In this document: positions 27,391 to 35,729 of the stretch, one piece after another | Layout: each line of letters starts with the position of its first letter | How positions within the stretch are numbered: position 1 is the stretch's first letter | DNA from: Paenibacillus lignilyticus | Lineage (GTDB): Bacteria > Bacillota > Bacilli > Paenibacillales > Paenibacillaceae | Direction: 5' to 3' | NCBI RefSeq assembly: GCF_017942085.1 | Contig: NZ_JAGKSP010000001.1 | Location: forward strand, 248,001 to 312,000 | DNA length: 64,000 nucleotides | Notes under the pieces: generated by a model | Told to the model about the DNA's origin: nothing | Databases searched by the model: none | Seen by the model: the letters and a program-made list of their open reading frames with translations, nothing else | Position numbers and translations under genes: made by a program

Positions 27391-27963
27391 TTATTGCTCT
27401 TCCCAATAAGGATTCAGCAGCACCATATGAATATGGTCCTCCCATTCCCCGTTTATACGGAGGTAATCGTGCGCCAATCCTTCTTGCTTGAAACCAAGCT
27501 TCTCCACCGCTCTGAGAGAAGCGGTATTTCGCGGCATAATATTCGCCTCGATGCGGTGCAAATTCAACTCTTCCCATGCATAAGAAATCGTACGGGCCAA
27601 CGCTTCTTTCATATACCCTTTGCTGCGCTCCGCAATATCCATCCGATACCCAAGGTGACAGGATTGGAACGCCCCTCTGACGATATTGTTAAGGGTGACG
27701 GTCCCGATGAGATCCCCTTGCGGCTGATCGTTTTTGCATATCCAGAACTTTACGCTTTGCCCGCTGTGAATGCTTTGCATATCGCTTTGTACAAGCTGTT
27801 TCTGAAACGCCATCGTATAATATTCGTCACTTCTGGCCGGTTCCCATGGAATAAGCGCTTCTTTGTTCCGCATGACAAATTCATGCACTTTCGAAATATC
27901 GGATTCGTCAATCATCCGCAGCGTCAGATGTTTCGTCCGCAGCGTTACATTTATTTTGTTCAT
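27391..27963 (-). CDS. RimJ/RimL-type GNAT N-acetyltransferase
   Basis: 190 aa from an ATG behind AAGGATG. The opening LRTKHLTLRMIDESDI, the loop RSKGYMKEALARTISYAWE and the end IMPRNTASLRAVEKLGFKQE are typical of the RimJ/RimL subgroup, which includes ribosomal-protein and small-molecule acetyltransferases. The substrate cannot be told from sequence. Confidence 0.92.
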   Translation of the reverse strand: MNKINVTLRTKHLTLRMIDESDISKVHEFVMRNKEALIPWEPARSDEYYTMAFQKQLVQSDMQSIHSGQSVKFWICKNDQPQGDLIGTVTLNNIVRGAFQSCHLGYRMDIAERSKGYMKEALARTISYAWEELNLHRIEANIMPRNTASLRAVEKLGFKQEGLAHDYLRINGEWEDHIHMVLLNPYWEEQ

Positions 27964-28012
27964 TGGTCATCATCCTTCATGTTGCTTGTTGATTACATAT
28001 GGTGTCGTGATA

Positions 28013-28624
28013 TTACGAAGAGAATACCCGATAAAGTGAATATACCCCGAACGCCAGTAAGACGGACGCCGAAAATTGATTGATGACGCGCATGGCACCA
28101 GCATTCAAGGTTTGCCTGATAGCTCCGATGATTACACTCAAGAACATCCACCATAGCATAGAGCCTATAAACACTCCGAGTACAAGCGATACGGACTCCG
28201 CAGTTGAAGACTGCATGATGTTAAGCCCTGCAAAAATACCCAGGAAAGACAAGATCGTCATCGGATTTGTAATGGTCAGCAAGAAGGTCGTAAAATAAGC
28301 TGCTGCAGCATTGCGACTCAGTCACGGTTCTACGCTGGCATCTGCCGCGCTGGAGCGGAAGGATTGGTAGCCCAAATAACAGAGGAATAACCCGCCGATC
28401 AATCGAATCCACAGCTGCTGTGCGACTAACCCGCTCGTAATCGCATCGAATCCGAAAGCTGCAATCAGCCCATAGATGCCATCGGCTGTCGCTGCTCCCA
28501 TACCGGCAATCGCGCCATATAGGCGTCCTTGATTAATCGTTTTCTTCATGCACAGAATGCCGATCGGTCCAACCGGTGCCGCAATCGATAATCCAATTAT
28601 CATTCCTTTTACAACCATGCTCAT
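28013..28624 (-). pseudogene. LysE-family exporter interrupted by an in-frame TGA
   Basis: A single frame of 204 codons would give a normal-length LysE/RhtB exporter. It begins MVVKGMIIGLSIAAPVGPIG at the ATG at 28624. After SSAADASVEP a TGA (28324-28322) interrupts, then the same frame continues LSRNAAAAYFTTFLLTITNP, the conserved second half, to the true stop at 28013. No insertion or deletion is needed to join the halves, only one base change. The parts would hold about three membrane segments each. An internal TTG at 28282 could start the second half but has no good ribosome binding site. Damage or a sequencing error are the simplest readings. Confidence 0.85.
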
Positions 28625-28722
28625 TTCGTAAGACCCCTGTATCTATCTGGATGTATATATTTTTAAACTTACTCTTATTGTAACCGAAAATCATACCAAT
28701 GAGCATCTACTTCCCATATCTC

Positions 28723-29343
28723 TCACTCCACGACGATTAACTTCGGCCAGAGCGTGCGCCAAGCTTTCCGCCCAATACGTTCCAAATAATAGGCACGATC
28801 TTCAAAATAGCGGCTTTGCCTCACCTGCATCCGGAACAGATCGGATAATCCATTCGGGCAGCACAGCTCCAATTGACCTTTATCATTCAGCTTCGCACCG
28901 ATTGAAGTGACCGTCTCCGGCCAGCGCATGAGCGCATCTTCCGTTGAGAGATACGGTGCATTGCCGTTACGAATATGCATTCTGGCTTGATTCTTGACCG
29001 ACCATTTCACATTTCCGGTGCCGCTCACTAAGTGATGCTCTATTTCACGATCCTTCTCTTCATCGAGATGCTCCGGATCAAAGTAAACAACATCAATATC
29101 ATCATGTGCCGCCCGGTAAGGATAACGATGCAGATGATCCCAAACCATATTACGGATGTAACCCGCTGCTATGTAACATTGCGGAAGCTGTAAGCTTGCT
29201 ACGATCTGAAGATCATGCATGAAGGATTCATTTGACCGTAATATCCGCTTTAACTGTTCCGCAAGTTCAACTTCATTGTCCATGTCGAGTTCTCCATGCA
29301 GCTGAATATCGCTACTTGGGATATTCCTATTATCGCTCTTCAT
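28723..29343 (-). CDS. Nucleotidyltransferase family protein (DUF925-like)
   Basis: 206 aa. The fold markers are CYIAAGYIRNMVWDHLHRY near residue 50 and the metal-binding acidic pair in HDDIDVVYFDPEHLDEEKD, with IGAKLNDKGQLELCCPNGLSD after them. This is the pattern of the small NTP_transf_6/DUF925 group, whose substrate is unknown. The start overlaps the end of the PPOX-type gene by 14 nt, so the two are probably cotranscribed. Confidence 0.85.
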   Translation of the reverse strand: MKSDNRNIPSSDIQLHGELDMDNEVELAEQLKRILRSNESFMHDLQIVASLQLPQCYIAAGYIRNMVWDHLHRYPYRAAHDDIDVVYFDPEHLDEEKDREIEHHLVSGTGNVKWSVKNQARMHIRNGNAPYLSTEDALMRWPETVTSIGAKLNDKGQLELCCPNGLSDLFRMQVRQSRYFEDRAYYLERIGRKAWRTLWPKLIVVE

Positions 29344-29896
29344 CTGCTGCCAGTTCCGCCCCTATCGGTGTCAGATAGCCATCCATGCTGGTACTGTTCT
29401 TGTTAGCGCGATATTGCACCAGCTTCTCTTCTCCTTGGTTAGCCGCCCATTTGAGAAGCAAATCGCGTTCACCCTCATACGAATAATACGGAATACTGAA
29501 GCCGCACGACGTTTTCACAATATCAATATCAGCCACAATAATTTGCCTGTAGCCGGGGTACAATTGGAACGGCGCCGCTGTCTCCTCCCACTCCGGGGAG
29601 CTTGGAAGCACAACACGGCCCGTGCCATACAATCTTAGAATGAGCGGTTTCCCTTCAAAGGCTGCGAACATAAAAGTAATCCGCCCGGTAGCCGTCAGAT
29701 GAGCGCTCGTCTCGTTCCCGCTTCCGGTCAAATCCAGATAAGCCACTTGATTAGGCGACAAAATGCGGAAGGCATCATGGCCTTTCGGAGATAGATTGAC
29801 ATGACCTTCAGCAGCGGCCGTACCGACAAAGAACATTTTCTGATTCGAAATAAACTCGGCATGCTCAGGAAGAATGGATGAATAGGCAGTTCCCAT
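29330..29896 (-). CDS. Pyridoxamine 5'-phosphate oxidase-fold protein
   Basis: 188 aa from an ATG behind GAGGTGATCAT. Residues about 20-110 carry the split-barrel pattern: MFFVGTAAAEGHVNLSPKG, then VAYLDLTGSGNETSAHL and ITFMFAAFEGKPLILRLYG. Proteins of this group bind FMN or F420-like cofactors, and some only bind heme or nucleotides. The reaction is not predictable. It lies between the 53-aa membrane protein gene and the nucleotidyltransferase gene. Confidence 0.88.
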   Translation of the reverse strand: MGTAYSSILPEHAEFISNQKMFFVGTAAAEGHVNLSPKGHDAFRILSPNQVAYLDLTGSGNETSAHLTATGRITFMFAAFEGKPLILRLYGTGRVVLPSSPEWEETAAPFQLYPGYRQIIVADIDIVKTSCGFSIPYYSYEGERDLLLKWAANQGEEKLVQYRANKNSTSMDGYLTPIGAELAADEER

Positions 29897-29913
29897 ATGA
29901 TCACCTCAATGAA

Positions 29914-30075
29914 TTAGTCGTCCTCATGCGATTGTTCTTGCTTTCGCCTTGCTCGCAAATCCCGCTTCAAGGCCTCTTTGCCCGGGTCACGTTTCGGTGG
30001 TTTCGGCAATTTGCTGTTTATTTCAATTAACAAGATAACTATGAAAATGAGTAAAATGACAATAATAACGTTCAT
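29914..30075 (-). CDS. Small single-pass membrane protein, 53 aa
   Basis: An ATG at 30075 behind GGGGGCGG opens a 53-codon frame ending at 29914. The N-terminus is a membrane helix (MNVIIVILLIFIVILLIEI). The rest is a charged cytoplasmic tail (KPPKRDPGKEALKRDLRARR, then a QSHEDD end). The ribosome binding site, hydrophobic pattern and 17-nt gap to the PPOX-type gene support a real gene. Function is unknown. Confidence 0.7.
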   Translation of the reverse strand: MNVIIVILLIFIVILLIEINSKLPKPPKRDPGKEALKRDLRARRKQEQSHEDD

Positions 30076-30113
30076 ATTACCGCCCCCATGCTCCTACAAA
30101 CGTTAGAGCTCCT

Positions 30114-30851
30114 TCACACAGCATTTACGGAATCCCGAGCATTCAAAAAATCGCGGATCGCCTCGTAACAACCCTCTCTCTCCGTCCCCATTAGGTCATG
30201 GCCCGAGCGATGAAATTCCTCCACTTTCAGATGCCGGAACTTGTTACGATATCGCTGCATGTCCAAATCGTTAATTAGCGATCCTTCCAGTGTTCCCCGC
30301 AGAATGAGTGCCGGCAACGGAGACGGAGAATCGAGAGCAACAAGCCGGGATTCGCGCGCAATGCCCCATACAGCCTCTGTTCGGATATTCGAGGTCCGCT
30401 GATAAGGAATCAAATAATCATGGATGTATTCATCGGCCCAGCCGCTTGGCATTTGACGGTGCTCCGGCGGGTAATCGCCTAGCAGGAGAGAGCGCATATG
30501 TTGTTCGTTGCGAGCGGCGGCGCAGCCAAGCGCATAAGAGGCGCCTCTCGAATGACCGAACAGATGAAACTGCTGTAGTCCGAGCGTACGAATGACGGCT
30601 TCAATATCACGCCTATGCTCATCCAAATCATAGCCGCGTTCCGGCGTGTCACTATTCCCCCTGCCTCTGAACGAGAGGACTATACATCGTCTGGGCAGCA
30701 GAAATTCGAGTAAATCTATATATTCTTCCGCCGTTTCCGATAAGCCGGGACATATAATAAGGGGAGCTATGTCTGGATCGGCGAGGTTGTTTGAATCCAA
30801 ATAATGAATGCGAACACCGTCGTTATCGGCAAATCCGGCTATGAATTGCAC
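30114..30851 (-). CDS. Alpha/beta-fold hydrolase
   Basis: 245 aa from a GTG behind GAGGAGGAG. The nucleophile elbow is FGHSRGASYALG (Ser near residue 100). The oxyanion region lies in LIICPGLSETAEE, with a Ser/Arg step in VLSFRGRGNSD. The likely catalytic His is in EFHRSGHDLMG near the end. Substrate unknown. Confidence 0.9.
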   Translation of the reverse strand: MQFIAGFADNDGVRIHYLDSNNLADPDIAPLIICPGLSETAEEYIDLLEFLLPRRCIVLSFRGRGNSDTPERGYDLDEHRRDIEAVIRTLGLQQFHLFGHSRGASYALGCAAARNEQHMRSLLLGDYPPEHRQMPSGWADEYIHDYLIPYQRTSNIRTEAVWGIARESRLVALDSPSPLPALILRGTLEGSLINDLDMQRYRNKFRHLKVEEFHRSGHDLMGTEREGCYEAIRDFLNARDSVNAV

Positions 30852-30881
30852 GCGCCTCTCCTCCTCACAAACAAATTTCTT

Positions 30882-31343
30882 TCACTTCCCGCGCTCTTCC
30901 GCGATGCGTTTCACCTGTAAATTCCGATCCTCAAGGAATCGACGCATATAACGTTTAAGTACAAGCCGTTCCACAGCCCAACCGAGCGGGCCAAGCGGAG
31001 CGGCAAAGGTTAATCGATCTTTCATAAGCGTTTTGCCTTCTACCGTTTCGAGCCTATGTTCATGGCGCAAATACTTGAAAGCGCCGCGCTGCGTCTCGTC
31101 CACAAAGAAATACGGGGCGCGAAATTCCGTAATTTTTGAAGTCAGCCTCTGTCTCACGAAGAAGTGGGTAGCTTCGAAGGTGACCGTCTCATTGAGTCCG
31201 ATCGGACCGCTTGTTACACCGGCGACTGCTTTCTCCTTCGTATGCTGCCATACGGTGCGGGTATGCACATCGATATCTCTGGCTAAGTCAAAACACACCT
31301 CAATAGGCGCGTCGATCAGTACTTCCGTCTCTACGGTTACCAT
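30882..31343 (-). CDS. SRPBCC-family (polyketide cyclase-like) protein
   Basis: 153 aa from an ATG behind GAGGTGAC. The fold is suggested by the opening VTVETEVLIDAPIEVCFDLA, the PYFFVDETQRGAFKYLRHEH strand region and the long C-terminal helix KRYMRRFLEDRNLQVKRIAE. Members bind hydrophobic ligands in a helix-grip cavity; the ligand here is unknown. Confidence 0.87.
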   Translation of the reverse strand: MVTVETEVLIDAPIEVCFDLARDIDVHTRTVWQHTKEKAVAGVTSGPIGLNETVTFEATHFFVRQRLTSKITEFRAPYFFVDETQRGAFKYLRHEHRLETVEGKTLMKDRLTFAAPLGPLGWAVERLVLKRYMRRFLEDRNLQVKRIAEERGK

Positions 31344-31385
31344 TGCGAAGTCACCTCGTTCATGATTGCCGGAACGTTTCTTTTT

Positions 31386-31910
31386 CTAGCTGCGAAAGAA
31401 CGCATCAGGATATCTCAATTCTCCACCCTGCAAAGCCAGTAATGCGCCATCCGTCAATTCTACTGCCATGAATACTTCATCCGACACTTCAAACTGCTTG
31501 AGGACAAGTCCGAATGTACGTGCTTGACGAAACCCGAATCGAGGATAATAGTCCGGATGCCCAATGAGCAGCACGCCGGGATATCCAAGCTCACGGCTGC
31601 GCGATAACCCCTCTTCAATCAACTGTTTGCCTGAACCTTGCTTCTGAAATGCGGGAAGAACCGCAATCGGTGCGAGCACGATGACTTCATGGTCCTTATC
31701 CCCTACTACGATGCTCGCTTTACTGAATAATGCATGGCCGACTATGCCCCCCTCCGATTCGGCAACCAGAGATAACGACGCGATAAATGAATCCGACTTC
31801 CGAATGCGCTCCACCAGCTTGGCTTCCTCTTCCCGGTTGCCGAAAGCTTCCACATTCACCTGCCACACCGCTCCACGATCGGCTGACGTTTCCGTACGTA
31901 ACGTGTTCAA
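31386..31910 (-). CDS. GNAT N-acetyltransferase (YhbS-like)
   Basis: 174 aa from a TTG with GAGGAG about 12 nt upstream. It has VIVLAPIAVLPAFQKQGSGK followed by QLIEEGLSRSRELGY, then VLLIGHPDYYPRFGF. That combination is typical of the YhbS group of acetyltransferases. Substrate unknown. The roughly 300 nt upstream hold no other gene on this strand. Confidence 0.9.
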   Translation of the reverse strand: MNTLRTETSADRGAVWQVNVEAFGNREEEAKLVERIRKSDSFIASLSLVAESEGGIVGHALFSKASIVVGDKDHEVIVLAPIAVLPAFQKQGSGKQLIEEGLSRSRELGYPGVLLIGHPDYYPRFGFRQARTFGLVLKQFEVSDEVFMAVELTDGALLALQGGELRYPDAFFRS

Positions 31911-32125
31911 TCCGTAGGTTCACTCCTCATCCTTAAACGACTAATCATTCCCACTAATTACCTGTTTTCCTAGCATACTTGACCACTCCGCAAACGTCTA
32001 TAGGCATTGTAACACCATCATCTGTCTCAGGTACCAATGTCTCAAACCGAAGACATTCACCCTAAGGCAAATGCCCAATTGTGAGTGAACGAGGGCATCT
32101 GTCCAATCGTTGTACCTTAGTTTTC

Positions 32126-32134
32126 ATACAATAC
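32126..32134 (+). promoter_or_regulatory. Sporulation-type (sigma-E/K) -10 element before the YjcZ-like gene
   Basis: CATACAATA matches the -10 of mother-cell sigma factors (CATACANT for sigma-E, CATANNNTA for sigma-K). The -35 region is only a weak match. It lies about 80 nt upstream of a YjcZ-type gene, a family linked to sporulation. Confidence 0.4.
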
Positions 32135-32212
32135 TGTATACCGAGTGCCAAGAAAACCAACCACAAGTTGCACCATCTGGCGCCGGAAATCACCTTTAAG
32201 GGAGGAATTTGC

Positions 32213-32305
32213 ATGTCCGGTGTACACGGAGGCTTTACTTCTGCTGGCGTGATCCTGGTACTTTTCATTCTACTGGTCATCGTATCCCGCGGGTTTATGT
32301 ACTAA
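32213..32305 (+). CDS. YjcZ-family mini membrane protein, 30 aa
   Basis: An ATG behind GGGAGGAATTTGC opens a 30-codon frame. It reads MSGVHGGFTSAGVILVLFIL and ends in a short hydrophobic tail with VSRGFMY. The Gly-rich start followed by a single LVLFILLVIV helix is the signature of the tiny YjcZ-type proteins of Bacillales, several of which are made during sporulation. A strong hairpin terminator follows 32 nt downstream. Confidence 0.88.
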   Translation: MSGVHGGFTSAGVILVLFILLVIVSRGFMY

Positions 32306-32337
32306 TCCTGTAGGAATATAGCCACGAACTGATATGC

Positions 32338-32375
32338 AAAAACCGTCGAGGGAAGTAAACCCTTCGACGGTTTTT
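32338..32375. terminator. Bidirectional intrinsic terminator
   Basis: An AAACCGTCGA / TCGACGGTTT stem extended by GGG/CCC pairs is flanked by A and T runs on the two sides, so it can stop both the YjcZ-like gene (plus) and the Cof-type phosphatase gene (minus). Confidence 0.85.
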
Positions 32376-32379
32376 CATG

Positions 32380-33180
32380 TTAAACGAACGCATACGTTTG
32401 TAATGCAGCTGCAACGCCATCTTCTTCGTTTGAACGTGTAACGACATCCGCCGCTTCCTTCACGCCGTCCGGCGAATTGGCAACTGCAACGCCGAGACCC
32501 GCAAACTTCAGCATACCCACATCGTTGAAATAGTTGCCGATCGCCATGACCCGGCTTGGATCGACACCTCGCACTTCGGCCAGCTTACGCAGCGCCGTTC
32601 CTTTGCTTGCTTCCTTGTGCTGTACATCGATGAAATAGTCGCCGCTTCGGATATGCTGCAGCCCATGCTCCCAGCCATTCCACTCCGCCTCTATGAGATT
32701 GAGATCTTCGATGCTGCCGAACAACGTAAATTTTACAAGTCCGTCCGGCAACGGATCCTTCGGATCACGCATGACCGGCTTTGCTTCGTACTTCCTGTAC
32801 ATTTCCGCCGCTTCCGGGCTTATCCCTTCCACCAACATGTCAAATGCGGTATTAATGTCAAAATGATGGCCGCCTTGCAAGCTATAATCACGGAAACGAG
32901 CGACTTCGGACGCGTCAATGCTATATTGGTGCAGCACTTTGCGCTGCGCCGCATCGATGGTTGCAGCACCATTGTGAGTAATCATCGTGCCCGATAACCC
33001 GAGTGCATCCAGTACAGGCAGCGCATTGGCCGGTCCCCTGCCCGTGCATAAGACGATTTCTGCGCCTCGCGCGTGAGCTTCCCTGACGGCTTCTCTCACG
33101 GCAGGTGTCAGTACATGATTGTCCGTTAACAGCGTCCCGTCAACATCCAGTGCGATAATATCATAGTTTATCTTTCCCAT
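32380..33180 (-). CDS. Cof-type HAD phosphatase
   Basis: 266 aa. Motif I is IIALDVDGTLLTDNHVLTP. Motif II is VLCTGRGPANALPVLDALGL. A C2B-type cap of about 100 residues follows, then the Lys in EASKGTALRKLAE and motif IV VMAIGNYFNDVGML. Family members dephosphorylate sugar phosphates or nucleotides such as FMN precursors. The second motif IV residue is Asn (GNYFND rather than GDxxND), a variant seen in the family. Confidence 0.92.
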   Translation of the reverse strand: MGKINYDIIALDVDGTLLTDNHVLTPAVREAVREAHARGAEIVLCTGRGPANALPVLDALGLSGTMITHNGAATIDAAQRKVLHQYSIDASEVARFRDYSLQGGHHFDINTAFDMLVEGISPEAAEMYRKYEAKPVMRDPKDPLPDGLVKFTLFGSIEDLNLIEAEWNGWEHGLQHIRSGDYFIDVQHKEASKGTALRKLAEVRGVDPSRVMAIGNYFNDVGMLKFAGLGVAVANSPDGVKEAADVVTRSNEEDGVAAALQTYAFV

Positions 33181-33210
33181 CTTGTTGTCAGCCTCTTCTC
33201 TTTGTCTCAG

Positions 33211-33975
33211 TTAATCTTCCGATGCATCTGCCTTCTTATGGACGGATTGCAGCTGCAATAATTCTTCTTCCGTGAGCGGACGATAGGAGCCAAGCGGCAA
33301 TTCCGGATCGAGCTGCAGCGGTCCCATGGCATTGCGGCGAAGATAGACAACCTTCTTCCCGACTGCTTCGAACATCCGCTTGACCTGATGAAATTTGCCT
33401 TCATGAATGGTCAGCGTGATCCGGCTATATACGCCGTCTTCCTTGGTTTCCTTCTCGCCGATGACAAGCTCTGCCGGCATGGTCTCATAACCATCATCCA
33501 GCGTTACGCCGACAGCGAACGCTTCTTGATCACGCGCATCCACGTCACCGTGTACGATCGCCTCATACAGCTTCGGAACATGCTTCTTCGGGGATAACAG
33601 ATCATGTGCGAGCTTCCCATCGTTTGTCAGCAGCAGCAATCCCTCTGTATCCTTATCCAGCCTACCGACCGGAAACGGCTGCAGCACCCGATCCTCAGGA
33701 TCCAATAAGTCGATTACAGTGCGGTCCCGCGTATCCTCCGTCGCGGAAACAACACCTTGCGGTTTATGCAGCATGACATAGATCGTTTCGCGGTAGATTA
33801 CTTCCTCATCATCGAAGCGCACTGCCGCTGCCTCCGGATCCAGCTGCAAACCAAAATCTTTGACCACCGCGCCATCCACGGTCACTCTTCCCAGCTTCAC
33901 GGCTCGTCTGATTTCACTGCGCGTACCAAATCCCATATTTGCCAGCAGCTTATCCAGCCGCATACGTTTCGCCAT
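33211..33975 (-). CDS. RsuA/RluB-type rRNA pseudouridine synthase
   Basis: 254 aa from the ATG at 33975, placed 9 nt after GGAGG; an ATG 11 codons earlier has no such site. An N-terminal S4 RNA-binding domain (MRLDKLLANMGFGTRSEIRR) is followed by the catalytic domain with VGRLDKDTEGLLLLTNDG (catalytic Asp in RLD), the KLYEAIVHG strand and KFHQVKRMFEAVGKKV. These enzymes modify uridines in ribosomal RNA. The exact site (16S or 23S) cannot be assigned. Confidence 0.93.
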   Translation of the reverse strand: MAKRMRLDKLLANMGFGTRSEIRRAVKLGRVTVDGAVVKDFGLQLDPEAAAVRFDDEEVIYRETIYVMLHKPQGVVSATEDTRDRTVIDLLDPEDRVLQPFPVGRLDKDTEGLLLLTNDGKLAHDLLSPKKHVPKLYEAIVHGDVDARDQEAFAVGVTLDDGYETMPAELVIGEKETKEDGVYSRITLTIHEGKFHQVKRMFEAVGKKVVYLRRNAMGPLQLDPELPLGSYRPLTEEELLQLQSVHKKADASED

Positions 33976-34063
33976 TCCCTTTACGCCTCCAACATCCTTC
34001 ATCTTCAACCATTGTATAATAAAGCCGCTATCTTGACCAACACCTGCCCCATTACTCCCTATC

Positions 34064-34104
34064 CAAACAAAACAGCCCCCGTCTGCAAACTAGCGCAAAC
34101 GGGG
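34064..34104 (-). terminator. Intrinsic terminator of the pyrD-relQ-ABC transcript
   Basis: A CCCCGT / ACGGGG stem with an inner TGC/GCA pairing is followed on the minus strand by TGTTTTGTTT. It lies just after the second permease gene. Confidence 0.75.
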
Positions 34105-34114
34105 ACTATCCTTT

Positions 34115-34903
34115 TTAACTGCTTGCGCTCGTATAAGCCCGCAATGCCCGCTTCCATAACAATCTAGCAGCCAATAGAAACAGCATAGCCAGCAGCAGCG
34201 CGCCAATTGCGTGCGAAGCGTCGAAGCGGCCGATCAACGCCTCAGCCGGAACCGTCGTCACGAGTCCGATAGGCAAGACATATAAGAGTGCGAGCCGCAG
34301 AGCTCCCTTATAGACGCTTACCGGATAACGCGAGGTCTCGAATAACGAACCGAACAAGAAAGCCAAATTATCGACCTTCACCGCCCAGAAGGACATCACC
34401 ATCATGCCTGTCCATAACGCATAGATAATGACGAGCGAAGCAATAAACAGTAAACCGAACATCACTACACCGCCAAAGCTTGGCAGTCCCATTAACCGCC
34501 ATACGGCAAAACCGGTCAACCCAAGTCCTAAACCAATATCGGCGAAACGCCACAGTACGATATGCCGGAAGCTGACGAAAAACTGGCTGTCCACCGGTTT
34601 CAGCAAGACGAAGTCGAGCGTCCCTTGCCGGATATGCGCGACCAGCCGCGACATATTCGGCTGCAGAAACAGCTCCACGAAGCCATAAAGGGCATTGAAT
34701 ACGCCAAGAAGGGCAAGCACTTCATCAAAGGACCAGCCCCCGAGCGAAGGAGAACGATAGAAAAACAATACGACCGTCAGTATCGACATCGCCAGCGAAA
34801 ACAAGGTAGAGCCCAAGTTTGCCGCGAAGTTAGCCCGATACTCAAATTCTTCTGCCAGACACGCATGGAAGAATGTCCGAAACAATCGATAAGCCCGCCT
34901 CAT
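34115..34903 (-). CDS. ABC-2 type exporter permease (second subunit)
   Basis: 262 aa from the ATG at 34903; a longer frame starting inside the upstream gene lacks a site, whereas GGGAGG sits before this ATG. About six membrane segments are visible (FSLAMSILTVVLFFY, VVMFGLLFIASLVIIYALW). The PNMSRLVAHIRQGTLDFVLL and SRYPVSVYKGALRLALL stretches are typical of the paired permeases of COG3694. It starts 7 nt after the other permease gene and closes the operon. Confidence 0.92.
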   Translation of the reverse strand: MRRAYRLFRTFFHACLAEEFEYRANFAANLGSTLFSLAMSILTVVLFFYRSPSLGGWSFDEVLALLGVFNALYGFVELFLQPNMSRLVAHIRQGTLDFVLLKPVDSQFFVSFRHIVLWRFADIGLGLGLTGFAVWRLMGLPSFGGVVMFGLLFIASLVIIYALWTGMMVMSFWAVKVDNLAFLFGSLFETSRYPVSVYKGALRLALLYVLPIGLVTTVPAEALIGRFDASHAIGALLLAMLFLLAARLLWKRALRAYTSASS

Positions 34904-34910
34904 GTCCGCA

Positions 34911-35729
34911 TCATCCTCCCGACGCTCCGTATCGTTTAAGTCCTTGCCTCCACATGACACGGAATAAGAGCAGCAATGCGAGGAGCCACCCCAGCTGCTG
35001 TGCAAAACCAACTATGATTTGCTGCGGCTCTCCTTGCAATCGGCCTGTAAGCAAATCGACAGGGAACGCAACCGTTACATAGAACGGCAAATACTTGGCC
35101 GCATAGGTAACCCAATCCGGAAACATCGACAGCGGCGCGATTCTTCCCGATAGAAACAGATGAACGCCTTCATATAAGGCATAAATCGCAGTCGCCCGAT
35201 TACTCCAGAACGCGAGCAGGCCGAACATGTATCCGATCATAAACCGTAATGCCGACGAAAGCGCAACAGCGAGCAGCACCAGTCCGAACATCCCAAGACC
35301 TACCGTCGTGCGCATTGAAGGAACGAATAAGGCAAGAACAAGCCAAGACGGAATCATCAGCGCGGCGAAAAATACTTTGTAGACGAGATTTCCGTTAATG
35401 CTCCAATGAATCGGATGAAAAGGCCGTAGCAGCTTACCGGAGAAGGTACCCTGCCGGATATCATTATCCAGCTCGTAGACATCCCACGAACGCGTAAGTC
35501 GATCTACAACCAGCACCGCGCAGAAATAGAGCACGTAATCCGACGCTCGATACCCGGCAATGGAACCGCTGCCGCTGAGTGATGTCCATACGGCCAAGCT
35601 GACAAGCGGCTGTACAAACGCACCGAACATCCAGATCAGACTTTCGCTGCGATAGGCCATCATGATCGCCCAATCCGCTTTGAATACGACCGCATACTTA
35701 CGCCAGAATGCCCCTGCCGCAAGCATCAT
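34911..35729 (-). CDS. ABC-2 type exporter permease (first subunit)
   Basis: 272 aa, hydrophobic with about six membrane segments. The DNDIRQGTFSGKLLRPFHP segment and the FWSNRATAIYALYEG stretch match the COG4587 permeases that pair with COG3694 partners. The start overlaps the ATPase gene stop (ATGA), so translation is coupled. Confidence 0.92.
   Translation of the reverse strand: MMLAAGAFWRKYAVVFKADWAIMMAYRSESLIWMFGAFVQPLVSLAVWTSLSGSGSIAGYRASDYVLYFCAVLVVDRLTRSWDVYELDNDIRQGTFSGKLLRPFHPIHWSINGNLVYKVFFAALMIPSWLVLALFVPSMRTTVGLGMFGLVLLAVALSSALRFMIGYMFGLLAFWSNRATAIYALYEGVHLFLSGRIAPLSMFPDWVTYAAKYLPFYVTVAFPVDLLTGRLQGEPQQIIVGFAQQLGWLLALLLLFRVMWRQGLKRYGASGG

Noticed and set aside
27238-28083. 281-codon plus-strand ORF
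   Set aside because: Antisense to a clear GNAT gene and parts of its neighbours; no ribosome binding site or family pattern.
28013-28624. Two separate genes for the LysE halves
   Set aside because: Both lie in the same frame, each is only half of the family's length, and the second half has no ribosome binding site.
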